Shown piece by piece: positions 47,403 to 56,091 of a stretch of DNA of 64,000 nt. The first letter of the stretch is position 1; every line of letters begins with the position of its first letter. The position numbers and the translations under genes are program-made. The DNA comes from Antiquaquibacter soli (GTDB lineage Bacteria > Actinomycetota > Actinomycetes > Actinomycetales > Microbacteriaceae), in the NCBI RefSeq assembly GCF_030580675.1, contig NZ_JAUQUB010000001.1:1302001-1366000 (forward strand). Reading direction: 5' to 3'. The notes beneath the pieces were generated by a model. The model saw only the letters and a list, made by a program, of their open reading frames with translations, was not told the DNA's origin and searched no databases.

Positions 47403-48164
47403 ATGACTCAGCAGCACCCGTGGAGCAGGTACGTCGCGATCGGCGACTCCTTCACCGAGGGCATCGGCGATCCCGAGCCCCAGAGCCCCGGCGGTCACCG
47501 TGGCTGGGCGGACCGCGTCGCGGAAGTTCTCAGCGAGAAGACCGATGACTTCGCCTACGCCAACCTCGCCATCCGAGGCCGACTGCTCCAGCAGATCGCC
47601 GACGAGCAGGCCGATGCCGCGCTCGAGCTCAAGCCCGACCTCATCAGCGTGTCGGCCGGTGGCAACGACATCATCCGCCCCGGCACGGACCCCGACGATG
47701 TCGCCGATCGGTTCGAGTCCCTCATCGAGCGGCTCCGCAGCGATGGCGCGACGGTCGTCATGTTCAACGGCCCCGACATCGGCATGACGCCCGTGCTGAG
47801 GCGCGTTCGCGGTAAGGTCGCGATCTACAACGAGAACCTCCGCGCGATCGCGCAGCGCCACGATGCGATCGTCGCCGACATGTGGGCGCTCCGGGAGCTC
47901 TCCGATCCCCGCATGTGGGCGCCGGACCGGTTGCACTTCTCCCCCGTCGGCCACCACACCATCGCGAGGATGGTGCTGCGCTCGCTCAACGTCGACAACG
48001 ATCTCGAGCCCTACAAGCCCGAGCCGCTGCCGAAGGTCTCGTGGCGTCAGGCGCGCGTCGAGGACGTCGGCTGGGCCCGCGAGTACCTCGTGCCGTGGGT
48101 GCTGCGCCGCGTCCGCCACCAGTCCTCGGGCGACAACGTCACGGCGAAGCGACCGGGCTTCTAG
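47403..48164 (+). CDS. SGNH/GDSL-family hydrolase
   Basis: 253 aa. Catalytic blocks: GDSFTEG with Ser16, AGGND with Asn, and DRLHFSPVGH with the Asp/His pair. There is no signal peptide, so a cytoplasmic esterase or lipase on an unknown ester is expected. The C-terminal about 60 residues (basic) are beyond the SGNH core. It abuts the desaturase gene convergently (1 base apart). Confidence 0.92.
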   Translation: MTQQHPWSRYVAIGDSFTEGIGDPEPQSPGGHRGWADRVAEVLSEKTDDFAYANLAIRGRLLQQIADEQADAALELKPDLISVSAGGNDIIRPGTDPDDVADRFESLIERLRSDGATVVMFNGPDIGMTPVLRRVRGKVAIYNENLRAIAQRHDAIVADMWALRELSDPRMWAPDRLHFSPVGHHTIARMVLRSLNVDNDLEPYKPEPLPKVSWRQARVEDVGWAREYLVPWVLRRVRHQSSGDNVTAKRPGF

Positions 48165-49271
48165 TCACGCGAGGCCGCTGTACCCGACTCGACCGGCGGC
48201 GGGGCACGCGAACGGGTCGCGGTCCGCGCCGAGCCCGACAGCGTTGAGGTGCCGGATGACTATCGCGTACGACCGCAGGATCGATACCTCGGTGTACGGG
48301 ATGCCGCGGCTCTCGCAGAACTCGCGCACGATCTCCCCCGCCCGTCGCAGGTGCGGTCTCGGCATGCTCGGGAACAGGTGGTGCTCGACCTGGAAGTTGA
48401 GCCCTCCCATGAACTGGGTGACCCACGCTCCTCCCCCGATGTTGCGGCTCGTGAGCACCTGGCGGCGGAGGAAGTCGACCTTCGAGTCTCGCGGGAGGAT
48501 GGGCATCCCCTTGTGGTTGGGAGCAAAGGACGCGCCCATGTACAGGCCGAACACGGCCAGTTGGACGCCCAGGAAGGCGAAGGCCATGCCGAGTGGCAGG
48601 ATCGCGAAGACCGCCCCCACGTAGAGCACGTTTCGGGTGAGCAGGAGGGTGATCTCGAGGGCCCGCTTGTCGACCTTGCCCGGCGAGAAGACGGTGAGGA
48701 ACGCATGACGGTGCAGGTTCACGCCCTCCAGGAGCAGGGCCGGGAAGAACAACCACCCCTGCCGGGTCTGCAGGAACCGGCCGAGTCGCGTGCGGGCGGT
48801 GGCATCCGACTCCTGGAAGACGATGAAGTCCGGCAGGATGTCGGGGTCCTTGCCGACCGTGTTGGGGTTGGCGTGGTGGCGGGTGTGCTTAGCCATCCAC
48901 CACGAGTAGCTGATGCCCACGACGAGGTCGGACAGGATGCGCCCTCCGGTGTCATTGGCGCGACCGGACGAGAACACCTGCCGGTGCGCGAACTCGTGCG
49001 TGACGAACGCGAACTGCGTGAAGAGGATGCCCATGGCCGCAGCGACGAGCAGGGTGAACCAGGTGTCCCTCAGCATCACTACCCCGAACCAGGCGGCGAC
49101 CATGCCGGTCGTGATCGCGAGCACCACGACGAGGTAGAAGACCCGGTTGCGGCGCAGCAGGCCCGCGTCGCGGACGGTGTTCAGGAGCGCGGAGAACTCG
49201 GAGACGGGGTTGCCGACCCCGCGCGGTCCGGTACGGATGATTCGGGTGGACGGGGACGAAGCAGCAGTCAC
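48165..49271 (-). CDS. Membrane fatty acid desaturase
   Basis: 368 aa. Three histidine boxes: HEFAH (92-96), HTRHH (129-133) and QVEHH (294-298), with about four membrane helices between them, as in acyl-lipid and acyl-CoA desaturases. It introduces a double bond using a di-iron centre. The QxEHH form of the third box is shared with front-end desaturases, though bond position cannot be told. GTG 49271 with GAGG four bases upstream. Confidence 0.92.
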   Translation of the reverse strand: MTAASSPSTRIIRTGPRGVGNPVSEFSALLNTVRDAGLLRRNRVFYLVVVLAITTGMVAAWFGVVMLRDTWFTLLVAAAMGILFTQFAFVTHEFAHRQVFSSGRANDTGGRILSDLVVGISYSWWMAKHTRHHANPNTVGKDPDILPDFIVFQESDATARTRLGRFLQTRQGWLFFPALLLEGVNLHRHAFLTVFSPGKVDKRALEITLLLTRNVLYVGAVFAILPLGMAFAFLGVQLAVFGLYMGASFAPNHKGMPILPRDSKVDFLRRQVLTSRNIGGGAWVTQFMGGLNFQVEHHLFPSMPRPHLRRAGEIVREFCESRGIPYTEVSILRSYAIVIRHLNAVGLGADRDPFACPAAGRVGYSGLA

Positions 49272-49406
49272 GTGACCTCAGAAGTTCGAATGACTTCACA
49301 GCCACAGGGAGCGAGCGGAGTGCTCAGATAGTGCGAGCCTATCCCGGGGCGCGGAGCCGGCCCGACCGCGTCGGGTCATTCCCAGGTGCTTCCCACGAAG
49401 GGAGGG

Positions 49407-50633
49407 CTAGAACAGCAGAGCCGGATGAGTGAGCCGCCACCACGGCCCGGGGTCGGAGATGTCGCCGTCGAGCTCGAGCGGCACGACGACCGTCTTCGGG
49501 CCGACCGTGAAGGTGATCGAACCGACCTCCTCGCCATCCTCGGCGAGGTGCACGGGGTCGAGCGTCGGTGCCGCAGAGACGGAGCTGCCCGTCCACGCCA
49601 CGACGCTCGCCGGCTCCGCGGGGACGGCGTTCGCTCGGTCGCCCCACTCGGTCTCGTACGTGCCGGCGACCTCGTCGGGCACGGCGAGCGGGATCGATTG
49701 GAACCCCGAATCGGCCTGGGCGAGCATCCCGCGGATCGCCGCGTTGATGGTGTCGTGGTCCGGTCCGCCGAGCACGACACCGACGATGGTGATGGGCTCG
49801 TCGGCGACGACGATGTCCTGGGCGAACAGCAGGCACGCACCCGATTCGTCGAGGGTGCCGGTCTTGATGCCGTCGACGCCATCGACGCCGAGGAGGCCGT
49901 TGCGGTTGACCACCGGCCCCACGCCGGGCACCTCGGTCGTCGGTGTCGCGACGATCTCCGCGACGACGGGGTTGGCGACGGCGAGCTTAGCGATCGCGAT
50001 GAGGTCGGAGACCGTGCTCGAGTTGGACGGCTGGATGCCCGTCGCATCGACGATCGTCGTGCCGGTGAGCCCGTTCCGGCCGAGCCAGTCGCGCGCGGCA
50101 TCCACGTACGCGGCCTCGCTGCCGAACGCCCACGCCGCGAGGGACTGCGCGTAGTTGTTCGCGGAGGCCATGAGGGCGAGCTGCATCATCCCGCGCTGGG
50201 TCACCTGCAGGCCCACGGAGACGGGGGCCACGATGCCGTCCTGGGCGAGCATGTCGGCGTAGAACTGCACGTCCCGCTCGGCGAGGGTCGCGGTGGGCCC
50301 CTGCTCCCCCGGGGCGAGCGGGTGCGCTTCGAGCACGACGAGAGCGGTGACGACCTTCGTGATGGAGGCGATCGGGAGCGGATCGGCGGTTCCCGCGCTC
50401 GCGAGCACGCCGTCGTACCCGACGGCGCCGAAGCCCGCGGCCCCGTAGGGCGGGAAGTCGATGACAGGCACCGTCGGCTGCTGGACCTCGATCGCGGAGA
50501 CCGTCGGAGTGGTCTCGTGAAGAGGCGCGAGCAGGGTGAGCGGCAGGTAGAAGCCCGCCGCGAGCACCAGGCCGGCTCCTCCGAACACCGCGATCCGGCG
50601 GCGACGGTAGATCTGTCGTCGGGTCAGCGGCAT
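49407..50633 (-). CDS. D-alanyl-D-alanine carboxypeptidase (S11 family)
   Basis: 408 aa. N-terminal membrane anchor (about 14-36), then the penicillin-binding motifs SITK with Ser90 and Lys93, SAN at 157-159 and KTG at 257-259. It trims the terminal D-Ala of peptidoglycan stem peptides outside the cell. The C-terminal domain (about 290-408) is a beta domain. ATG 50633 is six bases from TAGCAT. Confidence 0.93.
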   Translation of the reverse strand: MPLTRRQIYRRRRIAVFGGAGLVLAAGFYLPLTLLAPLHETTPTVSAIEVQQPTVPVIDFPPYGAAGFGAVGYDGVLASAGTADPLPIASITKVVTALVVLEAHPLAPGEQGPTATLAERDVQFYADMLAQDGIVAPVSVGLQVTQRGMMQLALMASANNYAQSLAAWAFGSEAAYVDAARDWLGRNGLTGTTIVDATGIQPSNSSTVSDLIAIAKLAVANPVVAEIVATPTTEVPGVGPVVNRNGLLGVDGVDGIKTGTLDESGACLLFAQDIVVADEPITIVGVVLGGPDHDTINAAIRGMLAQADSGFQSIPLAVPDEVAGTYETEWGDRANAVPAEPASVVAWTGSSVSAAPTLDPVHLAEDGEEVGSITFTVGPKTVVVPLELDGDISDPGPWWRLTHPALLF

Positions 50634-50645
50634 CGGGCCATGCTA
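50634..50645 (-). promoter_or_regulatory. Predicted -10 element of the carboxypeptidase gene, leaderless spacing
   Basis: TAGCAT on the minus strand (50640-50645), six bases, ATG 50633. It partly overlaps no gene, lying in the 22-base gap after the permease stop. Confidence 0.45.
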
Positions 50646-50655
50646 ACCGAGGAGC

Positions 50656-52197
50656 CTAGGCGCGCCCTCCGTCGACGGACCGGCGCGGCGGCGTGACCTC
50701 CTCCGGCACGAGCACCGCTGTCGACTCGTTGAGCGTCTCGCCCCGGAAGAACGGCTTCGCGCGCGGGAAGAACGACCACACGACCATGAGCACGACGCCG
50801 AGGGCGAGCGAGCCGATGCCGACGACGAACACTCCGCCGATGCCGAAGAGCACCGTATATCCGTACTCGGGGCTCGCCATGTCGATGGCGGAGAACACGA
50901 AGGCCGCCGTGAGCATGAGCGCGCCGGCGAGCGGGAAGACGAGGCGGAAGACGACGTTACGGGCCGAGTCGAAGAGCGAGCGTCGGAAGTACCACACGCA
51001 AGCGAAGCCCGTGATTGCGTAGTAGAACGCGATCGCGAGGCCGAGCGACAGGATCGTGTCCTGGAGGAAGTCCTCGCTGATGATGGTCATGCCGACGTAG
51101 AACACAGTCGCGACGATGCCCATGACGATCGTCGAGAACGCGGGCGTCAGGTACTTCGGGTGGACCATCCCGAACCGCTTCGGCAGGGCCCGGTAGGCCG
51201 CCATCGCGAGCGTCCCGCGCGCGGTCGGCAGGATCGTGGTCTGCGTGGATGACACGGCCGACACCATGACCGCGATGACGAGCAACCACGCCCACGGGCC
51301 GAAGAGCACGTCCTTGAGCGCGAAGAACACGTCGTCGGCGTTGCCCTCGTTGCCGAGCCCGAGTCCGGTGTCGCCGAGCCCCGCGTACGCCATCGCTGCG
51401 ACGGTGACGCCGACGTAGGTGACGAGGAGGATCACCGTCGAGAGGATCGCCGCGCGACCGGGGGTGCGCTCGGGGTCCTTCGTCTCCTCGTTGAGAGCGA
51501 GGCACGTGTCCCAGCCCCAGTAGATGAAGAGGGCGAGAAGGATGGCCTGGACGAACCCGGAGGCCGATTCGAACGCGAACGGGTTGAACCAGTCGAGGGT
51601 CGGCGTCGTGGCTTCTTCGGGGGCGGTGCCGGTGGCGATGGAGACGACCGCCGCGATGACGAAGACCGCGAGAGCGAGGTACTGGATGCCGAGAAGCACG
51701 TTCTGCAGCTTCTCCCCGATCTCGGTGCCGCGGTAGCTGATGAAGGTCATGAGCGCGATGAAGACGACGCCCGTCGCGGTGACGACGACGGTGTTCTGCG
51801 CGATGTCCTCGTTGATCAGCAGCCAGAAGTACTTGCCGCCGATCTGGGCGAGGTTCGCGAGCACGACCATCCCCGCGACGGCGACGCCCCAGCCGCCCAT
51901 CCAGCCGACCCACGGCCCGAACGCCTTGGTCGCCCACGTGAACGTCGTGCCGCAGTCGGGGACGTCGCGGTTGAGCTCGCGGTAGGCGAAGGCCACGAGG
52001 AGCATGGGGACGAAGGCGAGGATGAAGGCGATCGGAGCCTGCGCGCCGACCGCGAGCACGACGAAGCCGAGCGTCGCGGCGAGCGAGTACACCGGTGCAG
52101 TGGACGCGAGACCGATGACTGTGGAGCCGACGAGGCCGAGCGTGCCCGTGGCGAGGCCCTTGCCCGGGGCCGTCTCGGTGGGGGTGGACTGGCTCAT
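50656..52197 (-). CDS. APC-family amino acid permease
   Basis: 513 aa with about 12-14 membrane helices. The first helix carries the substrate-site loop GSTVIGLASTAPVYSLA, and LFIYWGWDTCLALNEETKDPERTPGRA follows helix 6. Larger than the other APC permease in the window and from a different branch. ATG 52197 with GAGGAGG upstream. Substrate unknown. Confidence 0.9.
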   Translation of the reverse strand: MSQSTPTETAPGKGLATGTLGLVGSTVIGLASTAPVYSLAATLGFVVLAVGAQAPIAFILAFVPMLLVAFAYRELNRDVPDCGTTFTWATKAFGPWVGWMGGWGVAVAGMVVLANLAQIGGKYFWLLINEDIAQNTVVVTATGVVFIALMTFISYRGTEIGEKLQNVLLGIQYLALAVFVIAAVVSIATGTAPEEATTPTLDWFNPFAFESASGFVQAILLALFIYWGWDTCLALNEETKDPERTPGRAAILSTVILLVTYVGVTVAAMAYAGLGDTGLGLGNEGNADDVFFALKDVLFGPWAWLLVIAVMVSAVSSTQTTILPTARGTLAMAAYRALPKRFGMVHPKYLTPAFSTIVMGIVATVFYVGMTIISEDFLQDTILSLGLAIAFYYAITGFACVWYFRRSLFDSARNVVFRLVFPLAGALMLTAAFVFSAIDMASPEYGYTVLFGIGGVFVVGIGSLALGVVLMVVWSFFPRAKPFFRGETLNESTAVLVPEEVTPPRRSVDGGRA

Positions 52198-52266
52198 GCG
52201 GCCTCCTCATCGTCGGGGATACCGCGAGCCTAGCCCGGTCGCCGCGGTCGCGGCGCCAGGTCGTCG

Positions 52267-52278
52267 TAGGGTCGTCCC
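52267..52278 (+). promoter_or_regulatory. Predicted -10 element of the phosphotransferase gene, leaderless spacing
   Basis: TAGGGT (52267-52272), six bases, ATG 52279. Confidence 0.45.
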
Positions 52279-53196
52279 ATGCCGGTCTCCCTCTTCGAGC
52301 GCGCTCCGATCGAGCGGTACGGCGAGGCGAAGGCGGCGTGGGAGGCCGAGGCGGCGGGGCTCGTCGCCACGATGCTCGAGCGCTGGAGGCTCACGCCCGG
52401 CGCGGCGTTCACGGGCGGCGAGGCGGGCGCGGTGCTCGCGGTGACGACCGCGGACGGGCGGGACGCGGTGCTCAAGGTCGGCTTCCCCCATCACGAGGCC
52501 GTCGGCGAGGCGCTCGCACTCGAGGCGTGGTCGCCCGGGCTCGCACCGCGGGTGCTCCGGCAGGACGCGTGGACGTGGTCGATGCTGCTCGAGCGCGTGC
52601 ATCCGGGTACGCCTCTCTCCCGCGCCGGGCTACCCGCGGCCGACGCGATCGCGGTCGCAGGAGGACTACTGGCTCGGCTGCACACTCATTCGGTGCCGGA
52701 GGGCGTCCCGGCGATCGCCGACGTGGTGGGAATCTGGCTCGACAACGCGGAGCCCGTCGTGGCGCGGACGGATGCCCCGGCAGACCTCGTCGCGGCGGTG
52801 CGCGCCGCGCTCGCCGACGCCGTGGAACTCCTGCACTCCGACCGCGCCAGCGCGTTCCTCCACGGGGACGCGAACCCCGGCAATCTCCTGCTCTCGACGC
52901 GCGGAGTCTGGCAGGCGATCGACCCGAAGCCGATGGTCGGTGACGCGGAGTTCGACCTCGCCCCCGCGGCCGAGCAGATCGGCGATCCGTGGGCGCACGT
53001 CGACCCGGCGCCGGTGGCGCGGCATCACCTGGACTCGCTCGTGGCCGCGACCGGCTCCGATCGATCGCGCGCACTGAGGTGGGCCGTGGTGCGGTCGGCT
53101 CTCGACGTGGTGTGGGCGTGGGGCGACGGCAACGCCACGTCCGCGACGGCGGCCGCCCGCCGACTCATGACGTGGAGAGAGCTCAGCGCGTCCTGA
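52279..53196 (+). CDS. Aminoglycoside/hydroxyurea phosphotransferase-like kinase
   Basis: 305 aa. Seen: GRDAVLKVGFPHHEA with the ATP-binding Lys, MLLERVHPGTPL, the catalytic loop HGDANPGNLLL, and IDPKPMVGDAEFDLA with the metal-binding Asp. This matches the APH(6)/hydroxyurea-resistance kinase family. Resistance to a drug is possible, but chromosomal members may act on metabolites. It overlaps the SpoU-type methyltransferase convergently by 14 bases. Confidence 0.88.
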   Translation: MPVSLFERAPIERYGEAKAAWEAEAAGLVATMLERWRLTPGAAFTGGEAGAVLAVTTADGRDAVLKVGFPHHEAVGEALALEAWSPGLAPRVLRQDAWTWSMLLERVHPGTPLSRAGLPAADAIAVAGGLLARLHTHSVPEGVPAIADVVGIWLDNAEPVVARTDAPADLVAAVRAALADAVELLHSDRASAFLHGDANPGNLLLSTRGVWQAIDPKPMVGDAEFDLAPAAEQIGDPWAHVDPAPVARHHLDSLVAATGSDRSRALRWAVVRSALDVVWAWGDGNATSATAAARRLMTWRELSAS

Positions 53197-53986
53197 GCGC
53201 GAACAGCGCGACGGCGCTCGCCGACGCGACGTTGAGCGAGTCGACTCCGTGCGCCATGGGGATCGTCACGACACTGTCCGCTGCCGCTAGGGCCGCTCGG
53301 GAGAGGCCGTCGCCCTCCGTCCCGAGCAGGAGGGCGACGCGATCGGGTGGGTCCGCGGCGAACTCGTCGAGCGTCACGGCATCGTCTGCGAGAGCGAGGG
53401 CGGCGATGTGGAACCCTGCCTCGTGCAGCTGCTCCGCACCGAGCGGCCAGTCGTCGAGGCGGGTCCACGGAACCTGCAGCACGGTGCCCATGCTCACTCG
53501 AACGCTGCGGCGGTAGAGCGGGTCGGCGCAGCGCGGGGTGATGAGCACGGCATCCGCGCCGAGTCCTGCGACCGACCGGAAGATCGCGCCGACGTTGGTG
53601 TGATCGACGACGTCTTCGATGACGACGACGCGACGGGCGTCGCGCAGCACCTCGGCCGCGGCGGGCAGCGGCGGGCGGTGCATCGCCGCAAGCACTCCGC
53701 GGTGCAGCGTGAACCCGATGAGCGACTCGAGGATGCCCGGCTCCCCCACGAACACGGGCACGTCGTAGGGCTCGAGCAGGGGTGCCACGTCGTCGACCCA
53801 TTGCTCCAGGACGAGCGCCGATCGCGGCCGGTGCCCCGCCGCGAGGGCGCGCGCGAGCACCTTGGTCGACTCGGCGATGTAGAGCCCGCCCGCCGGTTCT
53901 GACAGTCGACGCAGCACGACGTCGGTGAGGTCGCGGTAGTCGCGGAGCCGGGGGTCTGCGGGGTCCGCGATGCGCTCGACGTGCAT
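53183..53986 (-). CDS. SpoU/TrmH-family RNA methyltransferase
   Basis: 267 aa from ATG 53986. N-terminal substrate-binding part, then the SPOUT domain with VVIEDVVDHTNVGAIFRSVAGLGAD (motif 1), LLLGTEGDGLS (motif 2) and IPMAHGVDSLNVASASAVALF (motif 3). It 2'-O-methylates ribose in rRNA or tRNA; target unknown. Divergent from the sirtuin gene. Confidence 0.93.
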   Translation of the reverse strand: MHVERIADPADPRLRDYRDLTDVVLRRLSEPAGGLYIAESTKVLARALAAGHRPRSALVLEQWVDDVAPLLEPYDVPVFVGEPGILESLIGFTLHRGVLAAMHRPPLPAAAEVLRDARRVVVIEDVVDHTNVGAIFRSVAGLGADAVLITPRCADPLYRRSVRVSMGTVLQVPWTRLDDWPLGAEQLHEAGFHIAALALADDAVTLDEFAADPPDRVALLLGTEGDGLSRAALAAADSVVTIPMAHGVDSLNVASASAVALFALRTR

Positions 53987-54080
53987 CCGCCGCGCCCCCT
54001 TCCGATGCCGGACTGCCAGCGAGTGGAAACATACCGGAAAACTTCGGTGCCTAGGCTGGAGGGGCACGGAAGGAGTACCC

Positions 54081-54920
54081 ATGACGACGCAGTCGCTCGC
54101 GACGGAGGCATCGCCCCAGGTCGAGGCCGCCGTCGAGGTGCTCCGGGGGCGAACGGTCGCCGTGCTGACGGGGGCGGGCGTGAGCACCGACTCGGGCATC
54201 CCCGACTACCGCGGGGAGGGCGCTCCGGTGCGGACCCCGATGACCTTCCAGCAGTTCCTCGGCGACTCCGACTACCGCAAGCGGTACTGGGCGGGCAGCC
54301 ACCTCGGCTGGAAGCGCTTCGACTCCGCCGAGCCGAACGCCGGTCACCGCGCGCTCGCCGACATGGAGGCGGCGGGCTTCGTCGACGGCGTCATCACGCA
54401 GAACGTCGACGGATTGCACCTCCGCGCGGGCTCGCGGCACGTCGTCGACCTCCACGGAACCATGGATCGGGTCCGGTGCCTGACGTGCGGCCAGTTCTAC
54501 GCCCGCGCCAGCATCGCCGACCGACTCGCGGCGGACAACCCGTGGCTCGAGGCGGGCGAGAACATCACCCTCTCCCCCGACGGCGACGTGCAGATCGATG
54601 ACGTCGACGCCGTCGTGGTGCCCGACTGCAGCGTGTGCGGCGGCGTGCTCAAGCCCGACGTCGTGTTCTTCGGCGAGTTCGTGCCCCGCGAGAAGTTCGA
54701 GGAGGCGCGGGCTCTCGTCCACCGAGCCGGCGCTCTCGTGATCGCGGGGTCGTCCCTTGTGGTGAACTCCGGAATCCGGCTGCTCGACCAGGCGACCCGC
54801 CGCAAGCTGCCCGTCGTGATCATCAACCGCGGCGTCACGAAGGGCGATCCGCGGGCGAGCGTTAAGATCGAGGCGGGAACGTCCGAGACGCTCGTGGAGC
54901 TGCTCGAGCGGCTGGCCTAG
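54081..54920 (+). CDS. Sir2-family NAD-dependent protein deacylase
   Basis: 279 aa. NAD loop GAGVSTDSGIPDYRG (31-45), TQNVDGLH, catalytic His125 (LHGTMDRVRC), and four zinc ligands Cys133, Cys136, Cys183 and Cys186. The region between cysteine pairs is longer than usual, containing an acidic insert (about 155-182). A sirtuin with a zinc ribbon of this kind is of SIR2_M2/M3 or related class. TAGGCT at 54052-54057 is the likely -10, and AAGGAG precedes the ATG. Confidence 0.93.
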   Translation: MTTQSLATEASPQVEAAVEVLRGRTVAVLTGAGVSTDSGIPDYRGEGAPVRTPMTFQQFLGDSDYRKRYWAGSHLGWKRFDSAEPNAGHRALADMEAAGFVDGVITQNVDGLHLRAGSRHVVDLHGTMDRVRCLTCGQFYARASIADRLAADNPWLEAGENITLSPDGDVQIDDVDAVVVPDCSVCGGVLKPDVVFFGEFVPREKFEEARALVHRAGALVIAGSSLVVNSGIRLLDQATRRKLPVVIINRGVTKGDPRASVKIEAGTSETLVELLERLA

Positions 54921-54943
54921 CCCCGCGTTCCCGGAAGGGAACC

Positions 54944-55582
54944 GTGCTCCTCTACCTCGTGCGCCACGGCGAGACCGACTGGAACCTCCAGCGACGCATC
55001 CAGGGCAGTACCGACATCCCGCTCAACGACACCGGTCGCGAGCAGGCCCGCGCCACGGCTCGACTGCTCGCCCGTCGCCCGTGGGACGCGATCTACTCGA
55101 GCCCGCTGTCGAGGGCCTTCGAGACCGGAGCGATCATCGCCGAGGAGCTCGGTCTGCCCGGCCCCACCGCCGTGGATGCCCTCGTGGAGCGCGCCTACGG
55201 CGACGCCGAGGGGCTGGCCGACCCGGAGCTGTCGGCGCGCTTCCCGGGGGATGCACCGGTCCCCGGTCGGGAGTCGCGCGACGAGGTCGTCGCCCGGGTC
55301 TTCCCCGCGCTCATGGAGCTCGCCGAGCGTCACAGCGGGGAGGCGATCCTCGTGGTGAGCCATGGCGGCGTCATCCGCTCGATTCTCGCGACCGTCGACC
55401 CGGAGGGCCGGCATGGACCGATCACGAACGGTTCGGTTCACAGCCTGCGGCACGAGGACGGCTCGTTCCGGCTGATCGCCTTCAACGATCCGCTCGACGC
55501 GGAGTCGCTCGCGAACGGATCGGACCCGCTCGACGACCAGAACCCGATCGAGCGCCGCGACCCGGCGGGAGCGAGCGCGTGA
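54944..55582 (+). CDS. Histidine phosphatase-family protein
   Basis: 212 aa from GTG 54944. LYLVRHGETDWNLQRRIQG carries the catalytic RHG; LVVSHGGVIRS holds the second His. Closer to phosphoglycerate-mutase-like phosphatases (CobC-type) than the other member in this window. GGAAGGGA upstream. Overlaps the YbaK gene by 4 bases (GTGA). Confidence 0.92.
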   Translation: MLLYLVRHGETDWNLQRRIQGSTDIPLNDTGREQARATARLLARRPWDAIYSSPLSRAFETGAIIAEELGLPGPTAVDALVERAYGDAEGLADPELSARFPGDAPVPGRESRDEVVARVFPALMELAERHSGEAILVVSHGGVIRSILATVDPEGRHGPITNGSVHSLRHEDGSFRLIAFNDPLDAESLANGSDPLDDQNPIERRDPAGASA

Positions 55583-56043
55583 GCGACGCGCGCGCAGCGG
55601 CCTTCGCGGAGCGGCTCGCCGGCCTCGGCGTGGTCATCGAGCCGCGGGAGATGGACGAGTCGACGCACACGGCGAAGCAGGCGGCGGACGCGATCGGATG
55701 CTCGGTCGCCGCGATCGTCAAGAGCCTCGTGCTCGTCGCCGACGGGGAGCCGCTCCTCGTGCTCGCCTCCGGGCCCAACCGCGTCGACCTCGATCGCGTG
55801 GGCCAGCACGTCGGCGCGCCCGTCGCGATGGCCGACGCCGACACGGTCAAGCGAGCGACGGGGTCGAGCATCGGCGGGGTTCCGCCGCTCGGGCATCCCG
55901 CTCCCCTGCGCACGATCATGGACGAGTCGCTGCTCGACCAGCCCGTGGTGTGGGCTGCGGCGGCGAGTGCCCGCTCGGTGTTCGGCATCGAGCCCCACCG
56001 CCTCGCCGAGCTCACCGCAGCCGAGGTTGCGCGAGTCAGCTGA
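55579..56043 (+). CDS. YbaK/EbsC-family aminoacyl-tRNA deacylase
   Basis: 154 aa from GTG 55579. AKQAADAIGCSVAAIVKSLVLVADG carries the conserved catalytic Lys, followed by TGSSIGGVPPLGH and ARSVFGIEPHRLAELT. It removes mischarged amino acids from tRNA in trans (Cys-tRNAPro or Pro-tRNACys types). Starts within the end of the phosphatase gene. Confidence 0.92.
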   Translation: MSDARAAAFAERLAGLGVVIEPREMDESTHTAKQAADAIGCSVAAIVKSLVLVADGEPLLVLASGPNRVDLDRVGQHVGAPVAMADADTVKRATGSSIGGVPPLGHPAPLRTIMDESLLDQPVVWAAAASARSVFGIEPHRLAELTAAEVARVS

Positions 56044-56046
56044 TGC

Positions 56047-56072
56047 TACGGTATTGGTAGGACCACCTACCA
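56047..56072 (+). promoter_or_regulatory. Promoter and candidate GntR operator of the catabolic locus
   Basis: TACGGT (56047-56052) is the likely -10, starting three bases after the ybaK stop. It is followed by TGGTAGGACCACCTACCA (56055-56072), with perfect 7-bp arms TGGTAGG and CCTACCA. It contains TGGTNNNACCA, like operators of FadR-type GntR regulators. The predicted transcript start (about 56059) lies inside. Confidence 0.65.
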
Positions 56073-56091
56073 CAACGATGGAGTTGAACTC

